The notes under the pieces: generated by a model
Database searches by the model: none
The model's input: only the letters and a program-made list of their open reading frames with translations
What the model was told of the DNA's origin: nothing
Translations under genes and position numbers: made by a program
Shown here: one piece after another, positions 55,901 to 64,000 of the stretch
Numbering within the stretch: position 1 is the first letter of the stretch
How the letters are laid out: the number at the start of each line of letters is the position of its first letter
Source of the DNA: Zea mays
Lineage: Eukaryota; Streptophyta; Magnoliopsida; Poales; Poaceae
DNA length: 64,000 nt
Assembly (NCBI RefSeq): GCF_902167145.1
Contig: NC_050104.1
Span: 3,720,001-3,784,000 of the forward strand
Reading direction: 5' to 3'

Positions 55901-56158
55901 AGCTGAGAAAGCTGTGGAACACGAATAGGTATTACTTAATGGCTTTTAGCTTTGTTGTTTATTTTCGTGACTTCGAACTAATTGATGTCTTCTACCGCAG
56001 CTGAATTATCTCCTCCCCCAGAGCCATTCGACCCACTGGCCGACCCAGAGACAAAGAAAGCAATAGAAATTATTAATATGGCCGAAGCTATTGTCGACGA
56101 AGTTGTTACCAAACTGCTAACCGAAGCTGCAGAAAAAGTTCTGAAGGAAGAAGAATAG
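52941..56158 (+). pseudogene. Antisense Transposase_28-like gene in the gypsy element, spliced, decayed
   Basis: ATG at 52941 (MSQDKKVAAE) opens a frame running to about 55072. It carries a Transposase_28 (putative gypsy type transposon) domain at 53300-53800: EVVIFGSFFKPRLRFPLSRF, FVWAVRSQ and NWMEEWFYLKND. A Lys/Pro/Glu-rich region follows, then LSKEEREAQHYAQKLKYPKG. An intron is likely at about 55071-55142 (aag/gtgtga ... cttgcag/ggc), then a coiled-coil exon to about 55926, a second intron (acceptor ttctaccgcag near 55990-56000) and a last exon ending TAG 56156-56158. Stops interrupt the frame at 53001, 53863, 54238 and 54742 and others follow. One-base changes shift it near 53260 and 55573. 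The protein is reported in Tat-group elements as an extra antisense ORF of unknown role. Confidence 0.68.
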
Positions 56159-56258
56159 TTGTTGTAAAAACATTTCTAGGATATTGATGTAAAATTTGCT
56201 GAACTAAGTTTGTAATGTTTGATGTTTATATTCTTCAATGTAATATGTAAATTGTTTG

Positions 56259-57554
56259 TGAAAGTCGCCTAGAGGGGGTGAATAGGGCGAAACTGAAATT
56301 TACAAAGTTAATCACAACTACAAGCCGGGTTAGCGTTAGAAATAAAAACGAGTCCGAGAGAGAGGGCGTAAAACAAATCGCAAGCGAATAAAGAGTGTGA
56401 CACGTGGATTTGTTTTACCGAGGTTCGGTTCTTGCAAACCTACTCCCCGTTGAGGTGGTCACAAAGACCGAGTCTCTTTCAACCCTTTCCCTCTCTCAAA
56501 CGGTCCTTCGGACCGAGTGAGCTTCTTCTTCTCAAACAATTGGAACACAAAGTTCCCGCAAGGACCACCACACAATTGGTGTCTCTTGCCTCAATTACAA
56601 GTGAGTTTGATCTCAAGAAAGATTGAGAAAGAAAAGAAGCAATCCAAGCGCAAGAGCTCAAAAGAACACAACAAATCTCTCTCACTAGTCACTAAGGCTT
56701 TATGCGGAATTGGGAGAGGATTTGATCACTTGAGTGTGTCTAGAATTGAATGCTAGAGCTCTTGTAAGTGGTTGGAAGGTGGAAAACTTGGATGACTTGA
56801 ATGTGGGGTGGTTGGGGGTATTTATAACCCCAACCACCAAACTAGCCGTTTGGTGGAGGCTGCTGTCGCATGGCGCACCGGACAGTCCGGTGCGCCACCG
56901 GACACTGTCCGGTGCGCCAGCCACGTCACCTGGTCATTGGGTTCCGACCGTTGGAGCTCTGGCGTGTGGGCCCACCTGGCTGTCCGGTGGTGCACTGGAC
57001 AAGTCCTGTAGACTGTCCGGTGTGCCACCCGCGCGTGCCCTGCTCCTCTGCGCGCGCTGGCGCGCATTTAATGCGTTGCAGTCGACCGTTGGCGCGAAGT
57101 AGCCGTTGCTCCGCTGGCTCACCGGACAGTCCGGTATGCACCGGACATGTCCGGTGAATTATAGCGGAGCGGAATCCCGAAGCTGGCGAGTTCAGAGTCG
57201 CTCTCCTCTGGAGCACCGGACACTGTTCGGTGTAGCACCGGACAGTCCGGTGAATTATAGCGAAGCGGCTCTAAGATTTCCCGAAAGTGAAGAGTTTGGC
57301 TTGGAGTCCCCTAGTGCACCGGACACTGTCCGGTGGTACACCGGACAGACCGGTGCGCCAGACCAGGGCAGCCTTTGGTTGTCCCTTGCTCTTTTGGTTG
57401 AACCCTTTTCTTGATCTTTTTATTGGCTAAGTGTGAACCTTTGGCACCTGTATAACTTATAGACTAGAGCAAACTAGTTAGTCCAATTATTTGTGTTGGG
57501 CAATTCAACCACCAAAATCATTTAGGAAATAGGTGTAACCCTAATTCCCTTTCA
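56259..57554 (-). repeat. Copia-3 3' LTR (1296 bp)
   Basis: Read on minus it has the palindrome array (about 57370-56870), a TATA box (ttataaata, 56827-56819) and a terminal tctaggcgactttca. Many differences from the copia-1 LTR show a separate, older copy. The second LTR is outside the window. Confidence 0.88.
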
Positions 57555-58358
57555 ATCTCCCCCTTTTTGGTGATTGATGCCAACACAAACCAAAGCAAGT
57601 ATAGAAGTGCATAATTTGAACTAGTTTGTATAATGTATGTGCAAAGATTACTTGGAATTGAGCCAATATCAATACTTATAAGATATGCATGGATTGTTTC
57701 TTTGATTTTTGTCATTTTGGACCACGCTTGCACCACTTGTTTTGTTTTTGCAAATTCTTTTGTAAATCCTTTTCAAAGTCTTTTTGCAAATAGCCAAAGG
57801 TAAATGAATAAGATTTTGCGAAGCATTTTCAAGATTTGAAATTTTCTCCCCCTGTTTCAAATGCTTTTCCTTTGACTAAACAAAACTCCCCCTAAATGAA
57901 ATCCTCCTCTTAGTGTTCAAGAGAGTTTTAAGATATCGATTTTGAAAATACTACTTTCTCCCCTTTTGAACACAGTAAGATACCAATTTGAAATTAATCA
58001 ATTGAAAATCATAAGTTTTAAAAATTAGGTGGTGGTGCGGTCCTTTTGCTTTGGGCTCATGCTCTCTCCCCCTTTGGCATAAATCGCCAAAAACGGAGTC
58101 ATTAGAGCCCTCTTCCTAACTACTTTCTCCCTTTTTGGTAAATAAAATATGAGTGAAGATTATACCAAAAGACGGAGAGATGTTCGGAGCGGCGGCGAAG
58201 AATGAGTTACGGAGTGGAAGCCTTTGTCTCCGCTGAAGACTCCAATTCCCTTTCAATACACCTATGACTTGGTTTGAAATAGACTTGAAAAACACATTAG
58301 TCATAGCATATATGAAAGAGACATGATCAAAGGTATATGAATGAGCTATGCGTGCAAA
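57555..58358 (-). other. Copia-3 3' non-coding region
   Basis: The polypurine tract (gggggagatt on minus) directly abuts the LTR at 57555-57570. Several more gggggag-like tracts lie near 57849, 57889 and 58068. No ORF is convincing. Confidence 0.7.
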
Positions 58359-61300
58359 TCAACAAAAGAAGTTCCTAGAATCAAGAATATTTAGCTCATG
58401 CCTAAGTTTGTTAAAAGTTTGTTCATCAAGTGGCTTGGTAAAGATATCGGCTAATTGATCTTTAGTGTTAATATATGCAATCTCGATATCTCCCTTTTGT
58501 TGGTGATCCCTTAGAAAATGATACCGAGTGGCTATGTGTTTAGTGCGGCTGTGCTCAACGGGATTATCTGCCATGCGGATTGCACTCTCATTGTCACATA
58601 GAAGAGGAACTTTGGTTAATTTGTAACCGTAGTCCCTAAGGGTTTGCCTCATCCAAAGTAGTTGCATGCAACAATGACCTGCGACAATATACTCGGCTTC
58701 GGCGGTAGAAAGAGCTACAGAATTTTGCTTCTTTGAAGCCCAAGACACCAAGGATCTTCCCAAGAACTGGCAAGTCCCCGATGTGCTCTTTCTATTGATT
58801 TTACACCCCGCCCAATCGGCATCCGAATAACCAATTAAATCAAAAGTGGATCCTCTGGGATACCAAAGCCCAAACTTAGGAGTATAAACTAAATATCTCA
58901 AGATTCGTTTTACGACCATAAGGTGAGCTTCCTTAGGGTCGGCTTGGAATCTTGCACACATGCATACGGAAAGCATAATATCCGGTCAAGATGCACATAA
59001 ATAGAGTAAAGAACCTATCATCGACCGGTATACCTTTTGATCTACGGATTTACCTTCCGTGTCGAGGTCGAGATGCCCATTGGTTCCCATGGGTGTCTTG
59101 ATGGGTTTGGCATCCTTCATCCCGAACTTGCTTAGAATATCTTGAGTATACTTCATTTGGCTTAGGAAGGTGCCCTCTTGGAGTTGCTTCACTTGAAATC
59201 CCAAGAAGTATTTCAACTCCCCCATCATTGACATCTCGAATTTCTGTGTCATGATCCTACTAAACTCTTCACATGTAGATTCGTCAGTAGACCCAAATAT
59301 AATATAAACATAAATTTGGCATACAAACAAATCATTTTCAAGTGTTTTGGTAAAGAGTGTAGGATCGGCCTTTCCGACTTTGAAGCCATTAGTGATAAGA
59401 AAATCTCTTAGGCATTCATACCATGCTCTTGGGGCTTGCTTGAGCCCATAAAGCGCCTTAGAGAGTTTATAAACATGGTTAGGGTACTCACTATCTTCAA
59501 AGCTGGGAGGTTGCTCAACATAGACCTCTTCCTTGATTGGTCCGTTGAGGAAGGCACTCTTCACGTCTATTTGATAAAGCTTGAAGCCATGGTAAGTAGC
59601 ATAGGCCAATAATATGCGAATTGACTCAAGCCTAGCTACGGGTGCATAGGTTTCACCAAAATCCAAACCTTCAATTTGTGAATATCCCTTTGCCACAAGT
59701 CGTGCTTTGTTCCTTGTCACCACACCATGCTCGTCTTGCTTGTTGCGGAAAACCCATTTGGTTCCTACAACATTTTGATTAGGACGTGGAACTAAATGCC
59801 ATACCTCGTTCCTAGTGAAATTGTTGAGCTCCTCTTGCATCGCCACCACCCAATCTGAATCTTGAAGTGCTTCCTCTACCCTATGTGGCTCAATACAGGA
59901 AACAAAAGAGTAATGCTCACAAAAATGTGCAACACGAGATCTAGTGGTTACCCCCTTATGGATGTCGCCGAGGATGGTGTCGACGGGGTGATCTCGTTGG
60001 ATTGCTTGGTGGACTCTTGGGTGTGGGGGCCTTTGTTCTTCATCCTCCTTGTCTTGATCATTTGTATCTCCCCCTTGATCATTGCCGTCATCTTGAGGTG
60101 ACTCATTTGCTTGATCTTGTACTTCATCAACTTGAGCTTCATCCTCATTTTGAGTTGGTGGAGATACTTGCGTGGATGAGGATGGTTGATCTTGTGCATT
60201 TGGAGGCTCTTCGGATTCCTTAGGACACACATCCCCAATGGACATGTTCCTTAGCGCGATGCACGGAGCCTCTTCATCACCTATCTCATCAAGATCAACT
60301 TGCTCTACTTGAGAGCCGTTAGTCTCATCAAACACAACGTCACAAGAAACTTCAACTTGTCCAGAGGACTTGTTAAAGACTCTATATGCCCTTGTGTTTG
60401 AATCATATCCTAATAAAAAGCCTTCTACAGTCTTAGGAGCAAATTTAGATTTTCTTCCTCTTTTAATAAGAATAAAACATTTGCTACCAAAGACTCTAAA
60501 ATATGAAATGTTGGGCTTTTTACCGGTTAGGAGTTCATATGATGTCTTCTTGAGGATTCGGTGTAGATATAACCGGTTGATGGCGTAGCAAGCGGTATTG
60601 ACCGCCTTGGCCCAAAACCGATCCGAAGTCTTGTACTCATCAAGCATGGTTCTTGCCATGTCCAATAGAGTTTGATTCTTCCTTTCCACTACACCATTTT
60701 GTTGTGGCATGTTGGGAGAAGAGAACTCATGCTTGATGCCCTCCTCCTCAAGGAAACCTTCAATTTGAGAGTTCTTGAACTCCGTCCCGTTGTCGCTTCT
60801 AATCTTTTTGATCCTTAAGCCGAACTCGTTTTGAGCTCGTCTCAAGAATCCCTTTAAGGTCTCTTGGGTATGAGATTTTTCCTGCAAAAAGAATACCCAA
60901 GTGAAGCGAGAATAATCATCCACAATAACTAGACAGTACTTACTCCCGCCGATGCTTATGTAAGCAATCGGGCCGAATAGATCCATGTGTAGGAGTTCCA
61001 GTGGCCTGTCAGTCGTCATGATGTTCTTGTGTGGATGATGAGCACCGACTTGCTTTCTCGCTTGGCATGCACTACAAATCCTGTCTTTCTCAAAATGAAC
61101 ATTTGTTAATCCTAAAATGTGCTCTCCCTTTAGAAGCTTATGAAGATTCTTCATCCCAACATGGGCTAGTCGGCGGTGCCAGAGCCAACCCATGTTAGTC
61201 TTAGCAATTAAGCAAGTGTCGAGTTTAGCTCTATCAAAATCTACTAAGTATAGCTGACCCTCTAACACTCCCTTAAATGCTATTGAATCATCACTTCTTC

Positions 61301-61598
61301 TAAAGACAGTGACACCTACATTAGTAAAAAGACAGTTGTAGCCCATTTGACATAATTGAGAAACGGAAAGCAAATTGTAATCTAAAGAATCTACAAGAAA
61401 AACATTGGAAATAGAATGGTCAGGAGATATAGCAATTTTACCCAATCCTTTGACCAAACCTTGGTTTCCATCCCCGAATGTAATAGCTCGTTGGGGATCT
61501 TGGTTTTTCTCGTAGGAGGAGAACATTTTCTTCTCCCCGGTCATGTGGTTTGTGCACCCGCTGTCGATGATCCAACTTGAGCCCCCGGATGCATAAAC
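58359..61598 (-). pseudogene. pol: Copia-3 Pol, inactivated
   Basis: Conserved pol starts on minus at 61598 after a TTTTGTAG acceptor-like site, as in copia-1. Protease (IIDSGC) and integrase D-D-E ([23 protein letters not shown]) remain. The RT catalytic block reads [11 protein letters not shown], one codon shorter than in copia-1 and copia-2, so both aspartates of YVDD are lost (about 59310-59302). A TGA at 58988-58986, where the other two elements have an Arg codon, cuts off the RNase H part (58976-58361). The stop arose by a C-to-T change at a CpG. Confidence 0.92.
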
Positions 61599-61611
61599 CT
61601 ACAAAACAAGT

Positions 61612-63105
61612 TTAGTTCTTCACTTTAGGTACCCAAATGGTTTTGGGTCCTTTGGCATTAGATACAAGAACTTTGGGTACCCAAACACAAGTTTTTGATC
61701 CCTTGTGTTTGCCCCCAACATATTTGGCAACTACCTTGCCGGATTTGTTAGTTAACACATATGATGCATCAAAAGTTTTAAATGAAATGTCATGATCATT
61801 TGATGCACTAGGAGTTTTCTTCTTAGGCAACTTAGCACGGGTTGGTTGCCTAGAACTAGATGTCTCACCCTTATACATAAATGCATGGTTAGGGCCAGAG
61901 TGAGACTTCCTAGAATGAATTCTCCTAATTTTGCTCTCAGGATAACCGGCAGGGTACAAAATGTAACCCTCGTTATCCTGAGGCATGGGAGCCTTGCCCT
62001 TAACAAAATTAGACAATTTCTTAGGAGGGGCATTAAGTTTGACATTGTCCCCCTTTTGGAAGCCAATGCCATCCTTGATGCCAGGGCGTCTCCCACTATA
62101 AAGCATACTACGAGCAAATTTAAATTTTTCATTTTCAAGTTCATGCTCGGCAATTTTAGCATCTAATTTTGCTATATGATCATTTTGTTGTTTAATTAAA
62201 GCCATGTGATCATGAATAGCATTAACATCAACATCTCTACATCTAGTACAAATAGAAGTGTGCTCAATGGTAGATGTAGATGGTTTGCAAGATTTTAATT
62301 CTACAACCTTAGCATGCAATATATCATTTTTACTTCTAAGGTCGGAAATGGTAGCATTGCAAACATCAAAATCTTTAGCCTTAGCAAGCAATTTTTCATT
62401 TTCATTTCTAAGGCTAGCAAGAGAAATGTTCAACTCTTCAATCTTAGGAAGCAAATCATCATTATCATTTCTAGGATTGGGAATTGAAACATTACAAACA
62501 TTTGAATCAACCTTAGCTAACAAATTAGCATTTTCATTTCTAAGGTTGTCTATAGTCTCATGGTAAGTGCTTAGCTCACTAGATAGTTTTTCACATTTTT
62601 CTACTTCTAGAGCGTAAGCATTTTTAACTTTAACATGCTTCTTGTTTTCTTTAATAAGGAAGTCCTCTCGGGAGTCCAAGAGATCATCCTTCTCATGGAT
62701 AGCACTAATCAATTCATTTAATTTTTCTTTTTGTTGCATGTTTAGGTTGGAAAAAAGGGTACGCAAATTATCTTCCTCATCACTAGCATTATCATCGCTA
62801 GAAGACTCATATCTAGTGGAGGATTTGGATTTAAGCTTCTTCTTTTTGCTGTCCTTTGCCATGAGGCACTTGTGGCCGACGTTGGGGAAGAGAAGGCCCT
62901 TGGTGACGGCGATGTTGGCGGCGTCCTCGTCGTCGGAGGAGTCGCTAGAGCTTTCGTCGGAGTCCCACTCGCGACAAACATGGGCATCGCCGCCCTTCTT
63001 CTTGTAGTATTTCTTCTTCTCCTTTCTTCTCCCCTTCTTGTCGTCGCCCCTGTCACTGTCACTAGAAATAGGACATTTTGCTATAAAGTGACCGGGCTTA
63101 CCACA
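61612..63105 (-). pseudogene. gag: Copia-3 Gag C-terminal part
   Basis: The minus frame starts in the zinc knuckle (CGKPGHFIAKC) and runs to a stop at 61614-61612 with no break, covering the acidic and coiled-coil extension. The N-terminal gag domain is beyond the gypsy insertion at 63106. The frame is open into the LTR (to 63342), but this extra part is LTR sequence, not gag. Confidence 0.88.
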
Positions 63106-64000
63106 TGTCGGCGTCTCGAGACCGGGGGGGTCCTCAAGCCGACGAGTGAGTGTGCCGCGTGCCCCAGCCCAGATGGGTCGAGCGCGTGGGCGAGCGCGAA
63201 GGGGGGAAGCGAGGTGGCCGGAGACGGGCGTGAGAGAGGTGGAAATCCCGCGGCCTTCGTGTTCGTCCCGCGCCCAGGTCGGGTGCGCTTGCAGTAGGGG
63301 GTTACAAGTGTCCACGCGGGTGAGGGAAGCGAGCGGCCCCAAGAGAGCGCCTGTCCCGTCCTCGTCCCCGCACGGCCAACCTTCTCTAAGAAGGCCCTGG
63401 TCCTTCCTTTTATAGGCGTAAGGAGAGGATCCAGGTGTACAATGGGGGTGTAGCAGAGTGCTACGTGTCTAGCGGGGGAGAGCTAGCGCCCTAAGTACAT
63501 GCCGATGTGGCAGCCGGAGAGATCTTGGCACCCAGTCGGTGTGATGTCGTGGCCGTCGGAGGAGCGACGGAGCCTGGCGGAGGGACAGCTGTCGGAGCGG
63601 TCGAGTCCTTGCTGACGTCCTCCTGCTTCTGTAAGAGAGCTGAGAGCTGCCGTCGTCACAGGGCACGTGGGGCGCCATCATTGCCTATCTGGCGGAGCTA
63701 GCCAGATGGGACACCGGTCTTGTTCTCTGCGGCCCGAGTCGGCTCGGGGTAGGGTGATGATGGCGCTTCCTGTTGACGTGGCGGGCCCGCGCCCGAGGTC
63801 GGGCGACGTGGGGGCTCCTCCGAAGCCGGGGTTGAGTCTGTCTTCCGTGGCCGAGGCCGAGACCGAGCCCCTGGGTCGGGCGAGGCGGAGGTCGTTCGGC
63901 AGAGGCCGGGGCGGAGTCCGAACCCTGGGGTCGGGCGAAGCGGAGTTCGTCGTCTTCTGGGGCTGAGCCCGAGTCCGAGCCCTGGGTCGGGCGGAGCGGA
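63106..64000 (-). repeat. Gypsy LTR, partial, same family as 5342-37203
   Basis: Starts TGTCGGCGTCTCGAGACC and follows the LTR at 5342 for the full 895 bases to the window edge with scattered differences. The orientation is the same as the other two LTR copies, so by analogy it is the 3' end of a minus-strand element lying mostly outside the window. A minus TATA box (tataaaagg) sits near 63415-63407. The probable target duplication is ccaca (63101-63105). Confidence 0.88.

Larger units (their letters stand above)
51970..56258 (-). mobile_element. 3' end of a minus-strand gypsy (Tat-type, Huck-like) element
   Basis: The LTR at 51970-52644 is followed on plus by gtagcccctcgcag, on minus a purine tract (ctgcgaggggctac) abutting the LTR. 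That makes this LTR the 3' LTR of a minus-strand element. The internal part that follows carries a plus-strand antisense gene. The element is cut at 56258 by copia-3, and the rest would lie beyond the window. Family by recognition only. Confidence 0.65.
56259..63105 (-). mobile_element. Copia-3: Sirevirus (Opie-like), 5' part beyond the gypsy insertion
   Basis: On minus: 3' LTR (57554-56259), polypurine tract, pol and the 3' part of gag up to the gypsy insertion at 63106. The same family as copia-1 by LTR ends (TGAAAGGGAATTAGG) and proteins, but the LTR is 16 bp shorter. The left flank is gtttg (56254-56258), and its other target copy lies outside the window. It is inserted 100 bases after the antisense gene of the Huck-like element. 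RT is defective and pol has a stop, so it is dead. Confidence 0.9.

Overview
The window is a stretch of a large, repeat-rich grass nuclear genome, most likely maize (Zea mays) or a very close relative. The basis is Sirevirus-type Ty1/copia elements of the Opie/Ji kind with LTRs full of GTCCGG/CCGGAC palindromes, Ty3/gypsy elements of the Tat type, Stowaway, hAT and Helitron-like pieces, and GC-rich intron-containing monocot genes. Species and family names come from recognition, not from a search.

Layout. 1-5341: intergenic DNA with a broken C2H2 zinc-finger gene fragment present twice (265-509 and 1357-1760). Between the copies lies the 3' end and LTR of a gypsy element (510-1356). A Stowaway MITE and a 38-G run follow. 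5342-37203: one minus-strand gypsy element (TSD aatat) holding two complete plus-strand Sireviruses, copia-1 at 8255-17740 (TSD ggttc) and copia-2 at 26554-35480 (TSD ggaag). All three target duplications are exact and LTR divergence agrees with the nesting order (about 1.5%, 0.8% and 0.4% by hand count). Copia-1 and copia-2 have open gag and pol and look potentially autonomous. The host gypsy polyprotein is broken by both insertions, stop codons and single-base frameshifts.

37204-51969: the gene island. It contains a Helitron-like element, a PP2C phosphatase pseudogene (minus) with a hAT-type element in its intron, a 17-exon gene for a plastid-targeted leucine-rich-repeat protein (41046-47184, plus) with a Stowaway and an RTE LINE in introns, and a 4-exon secreted xyloglucan endotransglucosylase/hydrolase (48366-49638, plus). 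Remnants of hAT and PIF/Harbinger transposases and a 92-bp tandem repeat follow.

51970-64000: a second nest. The 3' LTR end of a minus-strand gypsy element carries a plus-strand (antisense) intron-containing gene with its own TATA box, coding for a Transposase_28-like protein (52800-56158). A minus-strand Sirevirus (copia-3, 56259-63105) lies in this element. Its reverse transcriptase has lost the YVDD motif, and its gag is cut by another gypsy LTR of the same family as the 5342-37203 element (63106 to the window end).

The two expressed-looking host genes are unrelated in function. The rest is transposon biology: antisense genes inside gypsy elements, a conserved splice-acceptor-like site at the start of Sirevirus pol, and a datable order of insertions.
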